Assembly (NCBI RefSeq): GCF_020404745.1
Contig: NZ_JAIZAP010000023.1
Coordinates: forward strand, 1-64,000
DNA length: 64,000 bases
From: Aquibacillus saliphilus
Lineage (GTDB): Bacteria; Bacillota; Bacilli; Bacillales; Amphibacillaceae
Direction: 5' to 3'
Of the stretch, positions 24,931 to 33,208 are shown piece by piece. The position numbers and the translations under genes were made by a program. A model generated the notes under the pieces. The model did no database searches, was not told the DNA's origin, and saw nothing but the letters and a program-made list of their open reading frames with translations. The stretch's first letter is position 1. Each line of letters starts with the position of its first letter.

Positions 24931-25605
24931 TAAAAAAGAATTAACTGTATTAATTAAAACGTCTTTGTCTGACCCCAAACAAATGTGATGTTTGGAATCA
25001 TTGAAAAAGATTACCTCCGTCTCTGTTGGTATCTCTTTATCTAAATAGGCTGCGGTTTTATATGGAACCATACTATCTTGTATTCCTTGCGCAATTAATA
25101 CAGGACAATTTACTTTTTTTAGATAGGGTTTTGTGAATTTCATGCATTTTAAAAATTCAATCATTGATGATATTGGAATAGAACCTTTTTTTTGGATATA
25201 GCGTTGGTAAACCAAGTCATCTTCTAATTGGCCCAACAACCCTTCCCTAATAAATCGGCCTATATCCATTGTCATCTGCTTTAAACAAATGTATTTTCTA
25301 GATGTTGCTAACAAAACTAGTTTAGTAACATCATGTTTGGCTGCGAGGTATGAAGCGATCATTCCCCCCATAGAAAAACCAATAAGATATATTTTATCGC
25401 ATTCTTCCATTAATTTAATTAATTCGGATTCCGCGTGGTCAAGCCACTCCTGAAAAGTTACTTTTTCTAATTGAAGTTCTTCACCATGACCGGGTAAGGT
25501 TGGAACTTCTATTTGCCAATTCGTGTATTTTTTTAAATAGTTAGCTAATGGGGCGACTTCATAGGCTCCTCCAGTAAATCCATGAATACATAAACATCCC
25601 ACCAT
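24922..25605 (-). CDS. Alpha/beta hydrolase (carboxylesterase-like)
   Basis: 227 aa. Oxyanion motif CIHGFTGGAYE near the N-terminus, nucleophile elbow GFSMGG (Ser about residue 94), Asp in GIQDSMVP and His in DSKHHICLG complete the triad. Most like the small Est30/YvaK-type carboxylesterases of Bacillaceae. A GGGAG site precedes ATG 25605. The C-terminal end overlaps repeat D. Confidence 0.85.
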   Translation of the reverse strand: MVGCLCIHGFTGGAYEVAPLANYLKKYTNWQIEVPTLPGHGEELQLEKVTFQEWLDHAESELIKLMEECDKIYLIGFSMGGMIASYLAAKHDVTKLVLLATSRKYICLKQMTMDIGRFIREGLLGQLEDDLVYQRYIQKKGSIPISSMIEFLKCMKFTKPYLKKVNCPVLIAQGIQDSMVPYKTAAYLDKEIPTETEVIFFNDSKHHICLGSDKDVLINTVNSFLWT

Positions 25606-25674
25606 AATGAATCTCCCTTTACGTTATTAAGCCCATTATTTGTAGTTACCTAAGATAGTCTCTCCTACTTCAAA

Positions 25675-26067
25675 TTATCTGAATCCTTTCATAAAAGATC
25701 CAATACCTTTGACAATAGGCGAAACCTGATGATACGTATTTGCCATTTGTCCGACTGTATTAAGCATTTTATCGATATCTACTTGACCGTTTTTATCCTG
25801 AAAGTAGCTCATTAAATTCTTTGGAGGCTGGTTCAATGATTGGCCTGGCGCACCAACAGGCGGGTATTGATTACTCCATTGCGCTTGTTGAATTGTTTGC
25901 AGTGGTTGCTGCGGTTTTGCAAAATGTTCATATGGTGTAACAAAATTTGGCGCAACTCCCTCTTGTGGTGTAATTTCTCCATTTGGACTATGAGCTTGTG
26001 CCGAATATGGGAGTGATGGTGTATGACTATAATAGTGTGGGTAATATGACGATCTCCAGTTATTCAT
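25675..26067 (-). CDS. YppG-like protein
   Basis: About 130 aa, Pro/Gln/Tyr-rich and low-complexity (HYYSHTPSLPYSAQAHSP, PQQPLQTIQQAQW), with a conserved-looking C-terminal region (LMSYFQDKNGQVDIDKML, then GIGSFMKGFR) typical of the YppG-like family. Function unknown; spore-coat-like composition. ATG 26067 has AAGAGGTG upstream and is preferred over the frame opening at 26085. Confidence 0.75.
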   Translation of the reverse strand: MNNWRSSYYPHYYSHTPSLPYSAQAHSPNGEITPQEGVAPNFVTPYEHFAKPQQPLQTIQQAQWSNQYPPVGAPGQSLNQPPKNLMSYFQDKNGQVDIDKMLNTVGQMANTYHQVSPIVKGIGSFMKGFR

Positions 26068-26154
26068 GTGAACACCTCTTAACACTTATTATTTATTTCT
26101 ATTTTATGCAATAAATGATTAAGTGGTTAATAAAAGAAGATGAACAATATATGA

Positions 26155-26391
26155 TTAAATTCCAAGTACACGCTGCAACTTACTTTTTTGCATACCCAGA
26201 ACAATTTCATTATTAACAAACGTGGCTGGTGTACCGTAGATTCTTTCACCTTGTAGTTCTTTCATATAGTCTTTATTTACAGAAGTATTTTTCTTGGTAT
26301 ATGGAACATTCCCATCCTCTAATAAAGAAAGAACTTTATTACATTGTCTACAATTATTACTAACATAAACAACGACATCTTGTTCAATCAT
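26155..26391 (-). CDS. Glutaredoxin-like protein, CRQC active site
   Basis: 78-aa thioredoxin-fold protein. The redox motif CRQC lies at residues 15-18 and the cis-proline motif GTPATFV near 54. It matches small bacterial glutaredoxin-family proteins in length. AGGAGG precedes the ATG. Confidence 0.85.
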   Translation of the reverse strand: MIEQDVVVYVSNNCRQCNKVLSLLEDGNVPYTKKNTSVNKDYMKELQGERIYGTPATFVNNEIVLGMQKSKLQRVLGI

Positions 26392-26545
26392 GCTGCGCCT
26401 CCTCCTTCTATTTTATTTGGCATGTCCTATTCAATTATCCAATACCCCGATTCTCTATCTATAAACCCATCTTCGAAAAATAAATAATACAAATTACCTA
26501 TGAAAATAAAATAATATATGATAATTATTATTTTTTGTGTCACAC

Positions 26546-26581
26546 TAAAAAACTCCTTTCCGGCGTCGGATAGGAGTTTTT
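26546..26581 (-). terminator. Terminator after the SDR gene
   Basis: Minus strand: AAAAACTCCT, inner stem TCCG/CGGA, AGGAGTTTTTT. It starts 5 nt past the oxidoreductase stop. Confidence 0.88.
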
Positions 26582-26585
26582 GTAA

Positions 26586-27212
26586 TTAGTATAATAATTC
26601 ATCTAATACTGTCTGACCGCTTATTAAATCAAAACTTTTATTTCTAGCTTTTGGAACCGATAATAGATGCACAATTGTAGCAGCTACATCCTCCCTTGGT
26701 ATCATACCAAATCCATCTATATGTTCTTGCATTTGCACTTTACCTGTACCAGCTTCATTAGTTAGCCCGCCAGGACGTATAATTGTATAGTTTAAACCAG
26801 AATCTTTTAAATACTCGTCAGCACGATGTTTAGCAAAAAGATAATGTTTCATCTCGTTTACTGACTCTGGTTGGTCGGCTTTAATTGAACTTAACATGAT
26901 GAATTGTTTCACATCATATTGTTTAGCTAAATTCACCGATTTGATTGCACCTTCTTGGTCAATTATTATTGTTTTATCTGCTCCAGTGTTAGGTCCAGAA
27001 CCAGCTGCGAAAATCACAGCGTCAACATTAAAAAACGCATTTGAAAAGTCACTTTCTAGATCGCCTAAAACTGTTTTTGCACCCATCTCTTCAAAGAAGG
27101 GAATTTGATCTGTATCTCTTATCATGGCAATAGGTTGGTGGTCAGAATCTAGCAATTTCTGAACAATGTGTTTACCAACCTTGCCATTAGCACCTATAAC
27201 TAATACATTCAT
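26586..27212 (-). CDS. Atypical SDR / NAD(P)-binding oxidoreductase (YhfK-like)
   Basis: 208 aa. Rossmann motif VIGANGKVGKHIVQKLL at the N-terminus (GxxGxxG), DAVIFAAGSG near 75, and a degenerate SDR5-type active site. Similar to NAD(P)H-binding proteins such as YhfK. ATG 27212 has AAAGGAGG at 7-nt spacing. Substrate unknown. Confidence 0.85.
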   Translation of the reverse strand: MNVLVIGANGKVGKHIVQKLLDSDHQPIAMIRDTDQIPFFEEMGAKTVLGDLESDFSNAFFNVDAVIFAAGSGPNTGADKTIIIDQEGAIKSVNLAKQYDVKQFIMLSSIKADQPESVNEMKHYLFAKHRADEYLKDSGLNYTIIRPGGLTNEAGTGKVQMQEHIDGFGMIPREDVAATIVHLLSVPKARNKSFDLISGQTVLDELLY

Positions 27213-27310
27213 ACTTTTCCTCCTTTTCAAATCTAATCATGTTATTCCCAAGTAGAATAGATAATAAACTGCTCTCGCTACCTTTTTTTGTTAAAAGTGC
27301 TATAAGAACA

Positions 27311-27357
27311 AAAAAAAACAAACCGCCTATCCATTTACTAAGATAAGCGGTTCGTTT
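27311..27357 (-). terminator. Terminator downstream of the marR transcript
   Basis: Minus strand: AACGAACCGCTTATC, 9-nt loop, GGATAGGCGGTTTGTT (15 bp with two G-U pairs), then TTTTTTTT. It lies about 175 nt past the MarR stop, so the transcript has a long 3' part. Confidence 0.85.
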
Positions 27358-27365
27358 CATGAAAA

Positions 27366-27427
27366 CTTGACCCGTACGTCAAGATTCTCTAGTTCAACAA
27401 GTGTCTCTATAATACTTGTTGAACTAG
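27366..27427. repeat. Two tandem inverted repeats in the marR 3' region
   Basis: CTTGAC-CCGTAC-GTCAAG (27366-27383) and a perfect 14-bp inverted repeat CTAGTTCAACAAGT (27389-27402) / ACTTGTTGAACTAG (27414-27427) with an 11-nt spacer. No U tract follows either. They could be RNA hairpins, operators or relics. Confidence 0.7.
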
Positions 27428-27531
27428 TATTTATAGAGCAGAGACATCCCAATCTCAACTACTATATTAATCGCCACAAATAATCTTAGCAGTGACAAAA
27501 ATCACATTAAAACTATTCTGTTGCTACCAAT

Positions 27532-27993
27532 TTATTTCTTTAGTTGATCAGCATGCATTCCCATTTTCTTTAACAAGTGTATTGCCTGTCTTTTTTCCTC
27601 TGTTGTGAGGCCGTCAGTTATCGATTCTATCTGCTGCCAATGTTCTGGAAAAATTTCATTCAATAGGATTTTCCCATCATCAGTAATTGAAGCATAAGTT
27701 ATTCGACGGTCCTTTTCACAAGGCTTTCTAGTAACATATCCCTTTTGCTCTAACTTATCGACAACATAAGTTATGCTACCACTTGCTAATAAAATTTTAT
27801 CTCCAATTTTTTGTAATGGCTGCTCCCCTTGGTGATAAAGAAGTTCCAATACACCAAATTCGGTGGGGTTTAATCCTTTTTTCCGAATATCAACGGTTAC
27901 TTGGTCCACTACTGAACGATACGCCTTTGTTAATACAACAAACAATTTTAATGAGGGATCCTGCTTTTTCTGATTATATAATTGTTTATCCAT
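27532..27993 (-). CDS. MarR-family transcriptional regulator
   Basis: 153 aa. Winged helix-turn-helix at about 40-110, including LNPTEFGVLELLYHQGEQPL, then ITYVVDKLEQKGYVTRKPCE with the DRR wing motif (KDRRITYASIT). Relatives respond to phenolics, quinones or thiol stress; the single Cys before DRR is noted but its role is unknown. ATG 27993 follows GAGGGTGAG. It is probably autoregulated, since the promoter overlaps a candidate operator. Confidence 0.88.
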   Translation of the reverse strand: MDKQLYNQKKQDPSLKLFVVLTKAYRSVVDQVTVDIRKKGLNPTEFGVLELLYHQGEQPLQKIGDKILLASGSITYVVDKLEQKGYVTRKPCEKDRRITYASITDDGKILLNEIFPEHWQQIESITDGLTTEEKRQAIHLLKKMGMHADQLKK

Positions 27994-28031
27994 TACACTC
28001 ACCCTCTCTAAAGTTATCTCGAATTAAACGT

Positions 28032-28061
28032 ATTATATTAAATTCTGGATTCCATTGTCAA
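28032..28061 (-). promoter_or_regulatory. Sigma-A promoter of the marR gene
   Basis: Minus strand: TTGACA (28056-28061), 18-nt spacer, TATAAT (28032-28037), both perfect hexamers. A motif TTTAATTCGAGATAA immediately downstream resembles half of an MhqR-type box and is a candidate operator. Confidence 0.75.
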
Positions 28062-28125
28062 ACATCCGCCATCTATACAGTTTTGTACTATTATGGCATA
28101 CTAAAAGTGAATTATATAGAAAGCG

Positions 28126-28746
28126 GTGCTCAATTTGATATCTGATACCGGGGAACGCGTGATACCAGAATTAATGAATCCAATGAATAATCTACTGCTT
28201 GAACACATTGCAAGATATCAATTTTCTTTAACCCTTGTTAAAGGGAGAGTTCTTGATTTATCCTGTGGTGCGGGTTATGGAACTCATATGATTGCTACGA
28301 AAAAGAAATCGGATGTAGTTGAAATAATAGGTGTCGACATTGACCCTGAAATTATCAAGTATGCTAAGGGCAAATACTATCATCCAAAGTCTTCCTTCCA
28401 AGTTGTTGATGCCACTGATGAAAATCTTGTCGACAAGCTTGGGCAGTTTGATACGATTGTTAGCTTCGAAACACTTGAGCATATTGAACAAGAAAGTAAA
28501 TTATTAAACAATTACTATTCATTATTAAAGCCAGGCGGAATTCTAGTTATTTCTACACCGTTCGGTAAGGGAAGAGGTATACCTTGTGGCTCACCCTTCC
28601 ATGTTCATCAATTAATACCTGAAGAATTTCACACACTTTTTGAAATCTATTCTGAGAAAGAATTTTATTGTCAAAGAGGTGTGTTAATTGAACCATATCA
28701 AACAGCTCGTAACTATCCGTTAGGAATTGCTGTATGTAAAAAATAA
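28126..28746 (+). CDS. Class I SAM-dependent methyltransferase
   Basis: 206 aa. Motif I VLDLSCGAGYGTHMI (about 42-56), acidic motif GVDIDPEII (about 69), motif around FDTIVSFETLEHI (about 107), and a post-motif block LKPGGILVISTPFGKG. Methyltransf_11/25 type; the substrate is not evident. The start is uncertain: GTG 28126 or TTG 28135, both with weak ribosome sites. It is divergent from the marR gene across about 130 nt. Confidence 0.82.
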   Translation: MLNLISDTGERVIPELMNPMNNLLLEHIARYQFSLTLVKGRVLDLSCGAGYGTHMIATKKKSDVVEIIGVDIDPEIIKYAKGKYYHPKSSFQVVDATDENLVDKLGQFDTIVSFETLEHIEQESKLLNNYYSLLKPGGILVISTPFGKGRGIPCGSPFHVHQLIPEEFHTLFEIYSEKEFYCQRGVLIEPYQTARNYPLGIAVCKK

Positions 28747-28754
28747 ATCATTGA

Positions 28755-30194
28755 CTACTGATAAAGTGAATGATTTATAGGTTTTGACCTTCTTTTCGTT
28801 ATTTTCATAAAGTACACGTACAAAAAAACGACAGACAAATACGGGAAAGATATACTCAAGGCCACTATGATAAATAACAAAATAATTAAACTAGTATTCC
28901 TAGCGGATATCCTATCAGATGACCTACTTAAAATATAACAGCGTTCATTAATTAACTCTGAAGTGAAATAAATTGTTACACATATGTAAAAGACAAGTTG
29001 CAAAGGTATCCACAGTATATGTTGGGAATAAAACACTAGAACTGTTGCTATGATTAGTAAAACAAATACTCCTCCACCATAAACCCATGTCAAAAAAGAT
29101 TGTTTCCAGGCTTGTAAGTCCCATGGCAAACTAAATACTAATTTATCGTCAAATCCTCCCACAAAGAAGCTCGCTGCCATTTGACCAAACAAGAAAACAG
29201 CAATACTTACTCCAACTCCGACCGTCCACTCATTATGAAAACTCAGTAACACCATAATTAGTACAATTCCACCAATTGTTTGGAAGACTTGAACTTTATG
29301 CTCAAAAAAGTATAACTTCCAAAGTCTTCGATACATTTGATTTGGGTTCTGATAGGAGAAGGCTTGTTTTGTTTTGTTACTTCTGAATAACTGCTGTAAC
29401 AACCCATATTTCTTTGGGGCTTTGATTTCTACATTAGATATTTTATTAATAAACCACATGCTCCAGATCAATTGATCATTCGTTTCAACCACTTTCATCC
29501 AGTTAACATGTCTGAACAGTTTTTTTGACAAAGCAATATTTATTCCGACTAATAATACGTAAAAGAATACGATAGCAATCCATTGATCAATGGAAAAAAA
29601 TTCAACTGATAGTCTCACCAATCCTGCCAACACGATTACAACAAAAATTATACTTATCTTAGCAACGGTACCACGTTGATACAGTCTCCATTGTGGAATC
29701 ATCATTAACGTTTGAACTGTATAAACCAATCCAAGTACCGACAACAGAAATAATCCGGATAGATCTGTAACTAGCATAAGCAAAATTATCGTAGCAAGTA
29801 GTACAGCAGCAAGTAATTTAATTAACTTCTCTAGTAAACAGTATTTCCACAGTTGATTTCTTGAATGCGGTAAAAGACTTAACATAAGTTCGGCACTCGA
29901 AAACACTATACCCGGTCTAACAAAAGAACCAATCATCGAGCGGAGGATTATAAGATAGATTACACTTTGGTAATTACTTTTAAGTATCTCTTCAACTTTA
30001 AAAATCTGAGCTTGGTATTGTTGGATTTCACTATATAAAATTAATCCACCAAACACAATAAACGCTGCCAGATAGATAGAGATGGTTACATCAAGACTTA
30101 CACCTAGCGCAAGTTTGTACAATTTTTGTTTTTTCTTTATTCTATTTTTCTTTACATTAATATAAGCATTTAATGTAGAAGAATTTGAACTCAT
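28755..30194 (-). CDS. ABC transporter permease (EcsB/YthQ-like)
   Basis: 479-aa polytopic protein with around ten hydrophobic segments and no periplasmic-type domain. It overlaps the stop of the ATPase gene by one base, forming a two-gene exporter operon. Organisation and size fit the EcsB/YthQ family of Firmicute exporters; cargo unknown. Confidence 0.78.
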   Translation of the reverse strand: MSSNSSTLNAYINVKKNRIKKKQKLYKLALGVSLDVTISIYLAAFIVFGGLILYSEIQQYQAQIFKVEEILKSNYQSVIYLIILRSMIGSFVRPGIVFSSAELMLSLLPHSRNQLWKYCLLEKLIKLLAAVLLATIILLMLVTDLSGLFLLSVLGLVYTVQTLMMIPQWRLYQRGTVAKISIIFVVIVLAGLVRLSVEFFSIDQWIAIVFFYVLLVGINIALSKKLFRHVNWMKVVETNDQLIWSMWFINKISNVEIKAPKKYGLLQQLFRSNKTKQAFSYQNPNQMYRRLWKLYFFEHKVQVFQTIGGIVLIMVLLSFHNEWTVGVGVSIAVFLFGQMAASFFVGGFDDKLVFSLPWDLQAWKQSFLTWVYGGGVFVLLIIATVLVFYSQHILWIPLQLVFYICVTIYFTSELINERCYILSRSSDRISARNTSLIILLFIIVALSISFPYLSVVFLYVYFMKITKRRSKPINHSLYQ

Positions 30195-30892
30195 TACTCA
30201 AATCTCCTTTTCAATTCTGGAAGAGAACTAATTGGTCCTTGATCAACAATTTTACCTTGTTGTAACATAATATAGTTATCAGCAAAATCCTTAATTCTGT
30301 CCAACTGGTGAGATGTAAGCAAAATAGTTGTTCCCATTTTAGCCTTCTCAACAATTTTTTCTTGTAAATAATCACTTGCATATACATCAAGTCCCATAAA
30401 CGGCTCATCAATAAGCATTAACGACACATCAGGTAAGAGAGCACAAATTGCTTGCACCTTCTGACGCATTCCTTTGGAAAGAGATTCTGGGTATTGATCC
30501 AACTTATCATCAATTTCCATATGCTTAATAAATTCGTTAATCCGTTCTGATAATTGAAATTCTTCCACTTGATAACTTTGTCCATATAACTGAAAATGCT
30601 GCATAATAGTTAGCTCAGATAATAAAAATGGCTCTTCTGGAATGTACGATAAATCTCGTTTAAAAGTTAAAAAGGCATCATCTTGATCAATATGATGAAG
30701 AGAAACCTTCCCTTCTTTTTTTTCCTGCCAACCTAGAATCGTTTTCATAATCGTTGATTTACCTGATCCGTTATGACCAATGAGTGCAGTAACTGTGCCT
30801 GGCCTAACGGTAAAGGATATTTGATCTAAAATCACGTCATCTCTAATTGAAACAGTAACGTCCTGTAATTGTAACCCTTCCACCAGCTCCAC
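30194..30892 (-). CDS. ABC transporter ATP-binding protein
   Basis: 232-aa nucleotide-binding domain. Walker A IGHNGSGKSTI (about 38-48), signature LSKGMRQKV (about 135), Walker B LMLIDEPFMGLD (about 156) and the H-loop LLTSHQLDRI. The start is taken as GTG 30892, with GGAG 7 nt upstream; the frame opens earlier at 30931 without a ribosome site. Pairs with the downstream permease. Confidence 0.88.
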   Translation of the reverse strand: MELVEGLQLQDVTVSIRDDVILDQISFTVRPGTVTALIGHNGSGKSTIMKTILGWQEKKEGKVSLHHIDQDDAFLTFKRDLSYIPEEPFLLSELTIMQHFQLYGQSYQVEEFQLSERINEFIKHMEIDDKLDQYPESLSKGMRQKVQAICALLPDVSLMLIDEPFMGLDVYASDYLQEKIVEKAKMGTTILLTSHQLDRIKDFADNYIMLQQGKIVDQGPISSLPELKRRFE

Positions 30893-30975
30893 ACCCTTTC
30901 TCCATTTTTCATACGGCAGTATCCGCCTCACTAGTTTCTTATTCTGCTAAACTTTTCATATTCCTTTTTTAACAA

Positions 30976-31010
30976 CAAAAAAAGATACTCAATCAGTAGA
31001 GTATCTTTAC
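30976..31010 (-). terminator. Terminator of the cupredoxin gene
   Basis: Minus strand: AAAGATACTC, 8-nt loop, GAGTATCTTT, followed by TTTTG. Confidence 0.88.
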
Positions 31011-31021
31011 GGTTTAAATTG

Positions 31022-31399
31022 CTATTGCACAATCAGAGTCGACTTCATTTGGGAATGTCCAGTCCCACAAGCTATATTACAGTAAATAACATATTCACCA
31101 GGCTCTTCTGGAGTAAAGGTCGCTGAACCATCACCTTGAATTTTAACACCAAATTCATCGATTCCTATTCCATGCATTCCTTCTTCGGTAGTAAAATTAA
31201 TAGTAACTGGCTCTCCTTTTGATACAGTGTACTCTGCTTGATCGAATTCAAAATTTGATGCCGTCATAGTAATAACTTGTCCCTCGTTACCATCAGCCGC
31301 TTCGTTTTGTACCGTATCATCCGAGTTTTCTCCACCTCCACAAGCTGTGAGAAACACTATAAGACCTACTGTTATCAAAGTAAGTAAACTTTTTTTCAT
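31022..31399 (-). CDS. Cupredoxin lipoprotein with a CuA-type motif
   Basis: 125-aa predicted lipoprotein (lipobox FLTACG, Cys about residue 20) with one cupredoxin domain. The C-terminal motif CNIACGTGHSQM has the CxxxCxxxHxxM arrangement of the CuA site of cytochrome c oxidase subunit II, and an upstream His (EGMHGIGI) can be the remaining ligand. There are no oxidase genes nearby, so it is an orphan CuA protein, perhaps for copper handling or electron transfer. Confidence 0.85.
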   Translation of the reverse strand: MKKSLLTLITVGLIVFLTACGGGENSDDTVQNEAADGNEGQVITMTASNFEFDQAEYTVSKGEPVTINFTTEEGMHGIGIDEFGVKIQGDGSATFTPEEPGEYVIYCNIACGTGHSQMKSTLIVQ

Positions 31400-31506
31400 A
31401 ACTTAGATATCCCCCTCTTACTTTTTCACTCTTATAGTAGTATAGCTCTTCTCAACAGCTGATTAAACTCCTTTATATTGACACTTTAGTGAACAAGTTG
31501 ATGAAA

Positions 31507-31640
31507 AGAACAAAAGCGTAGGCGCCGGAGCTGGACATCGAAGCGCGAAATTTATGGCCTGCTTCTGTTAACCCATATCTTCTTTAAAAGCGAAGCCCTT
31601 CGATTAAACACCCCGGTGGACAGAGCGCCGCAATTAATTA
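31507..31640 (+). repeat. Dispersed GGCGCC palindromic repeat, copy E (rearranged)
   Basis: Begins AACAAAAGCGTAGGCGCC joined directly to GGAGCTGGACAT, the same core deletion as copy C, then diverges into another structured stretch with a 7-bp inverted repeat ATCGAAG / CTTCGAT. The remaining gap 31400-31785 holds no gene that I can see. Confidence 0.7.
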
Positions 31641-31742
31641 CCAAGGTCATTAATTACATTTACTAAGTCATTTTAAATGGAGTTAAATCAGCGTTTTTCA
31701 CTTTTCATATCATTTTGAGTAGTAAATCCTCAAAAATTTAAG

Positions 31743-31772
31743 AAAAAACTCCCGCTCATATCGGGAGTTTTG
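31743..31772 (-). terminator. Terminator of the thioredoxin-like gene
   Basis: Minus strand: AAAACTCCCG, 7-nt loop, CGGGAGTTTTTT. Confidence 0.9.
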
Positions 31773-31785
31773 CTTTGTATTTCTA

Positions 31786-32106
31786 TTAACCCAATTGCTG
31801 TTGTAAAAACTCTTCTACTTCTTCGGGTGTTTTTGTGTACGCGCTATGTTGGTGAGCTAGCTTTTCACCATTTTGAAAGATCAGGATACTTGGAATACCC
31901 ATAACATCATGTTCTTGTGCAATTCCTGCTACTTCATCACTGTTGACTTCGTACCATTCATATTGCTTATATTCTTCCAATATATCACCAATAAACATAT
32001 CCATTCGCTTACAATCCGGACACCAATCAGCAAAGAATTTCACAATTACTGGTTTCTCAGAGTTAATCACTTCATTAAATTGTTCATTTGTTTTAATTTG
32101 TTCCAT
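31786..32106 (-). CDS. Thioredoxin-like protein, WCPDC active site
   Basis: 106-aa thioredoxin fold. The active site FFADWCPDCKRM replaces the usual WCGPC, and the cis-proline lies in MGIPSILIF. Similar in length and type to B. subtilis YdbP. ATG 32106 follows AAGGGGG; the frame to 32160 lacks a site. Likely a disulfide or thiol oxidoreductase; partner unknown. Confidence 0.85.
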   Translation of the reverse strand: MEQIKTNEQFNEVINSEKPVIVKFFADWCPDCKRMDMFIGDILEEYKQYEWYEVNSDEVAGIAQEHDVMGIPSILIFQNGEKLAHQHSAYTKTPEEVEEFLQQQLG

Positions 32107-32169
32107 AACCAAAACCCCCTTCTTAAAGGTAAAAGTACCATTGCTGTTCAACCCAATCAAGTTTTGTGC

Positions 32170-32985
32170 CTATTGTTTATATTCAATTCGCCCTAATAAA
32201 AAAGCGACAAGTAAGCCTGTTGCGAATGTTAAAACACTTGTTATCAATCCTTCAGCACTTACCGGCCAACCTGGAAAGATAACAAAAACTGACCCGATAA
32301 CGAGTCCAATCACAACAGCAAATGTTCCAGTCGTGTAATTTTCTAAGAAGAAATGGATGACCTTACTCATAGTTAATATACCCAACAAAATTCCAATTCC
32401 TACAACAGCAATAACATTGAAATTCAGTACATTTATAGCGTTTAACACAGTACTGTAGGAACCAATAATTAACAATAAAAATGAGCCACTCACACCTGGT
32501 AATATCATTGCCGCACTAGCCAAAAAACCAGACATAAATAACCATAAATAAGAGGTTAACGTGAAATTAGTCAACGGCTCTGTCTCTTCTGAACCCCCAA
32601 AAAGCATCGAAGTTACAATGGCCGCACCAATGAAAAGAAGTAATATATGTTTTGCTTTAAAGTTACTCTTAGCATCAGATTTATGAAATAAGTACGGTAA
32701 TACGCCAATAATTAACCCTAAAAAGGCGAATTGTGTTGGTCCTGGATGATATTCAAATAACCATTCGATTAGTCCTGCTAGTACCTTAATAGCAACAAGA
32801 ATGCCAACACCCAAAGGGATTAAAAAACCTAAGTGCCTTTTCCACTCCTTACTAAAAAAACCATTTATTGCTTCGATTAATTGCTCATAGATACCAAGTA
32901 CGACAGCGATTGTCCCACCACTTACGCCTGGAACTACGTCACTTGCGCCCATTAGCAGACCACGATAAATATTTTTCCACTCCAT
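32170..32985 (-). CDS. DUF368 / PopT-type polyprenyl-phosphate transporter
   Basis: 271-aa membrane protein with about eight hydrophobic segments and two related glycine-rich signatures (ASDVVPGVSGGTIAVVLGIYE near 14 and MILPGVSGSFLLLIIGSY near 160), hallmarks of DUF368. Members of this family (PopT) have been reported to recycle undecaprenyl phosphate across the membrane for wall synthesis. It has its own ATG with weak spacing to the upstream gap, and lies 63 nt upstream of the thioredoxin gene on the same strand. Confidence 0.88.
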   Translation of the reverse strand: MEWKNIYRGLLMGASDVVPGVSGGTIAVVLGIYEQLIEAINGFFSKEWKRHLGFLIPLGVGILVAIKVLAGLIEWLFEYHPGPTQFAFLGLIIGVLPYLFHKSDAKSNFKAKHILLLFIGAAIVTSMLFGGSEETEPLTNFTLTSYLWLFMSGFLASAAMILPGVSGSFLLLIIGSYSTVLNAINVLNFNVIAVVGIGILLGILTMSKVIHFFLENYTTGTFAVVIGLVIGSVFVIFPGWPVSAEGLITSVLTFATGLLVAFLLGRIEYKQ

Positions 32986-33208
32986 TTAGTTATCTCCTTT
33001 AGTACGTAGTAGTACCACTTTCTCTCTCCAATTCATAATCTCAGATAGTATATCAAAATTTACGGTGAAATTATATATTAATTACCACGTAATGACAATT
33101 CAAGAGGAATTAAAAAGGAGTCCATTCACGTTTGGAACATAGTATTCGACAATTAAAGTAAGTATTGAATTTCAAATACAATGATACGTTTATTAATTCT
33201 TCATTCAA

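Noticed and set aside
24748-24933. 61-codon plus-strand open frame
   Set aside because: It is entirely within dispersed repeat D; a comparable frame is not kept in the other copies.
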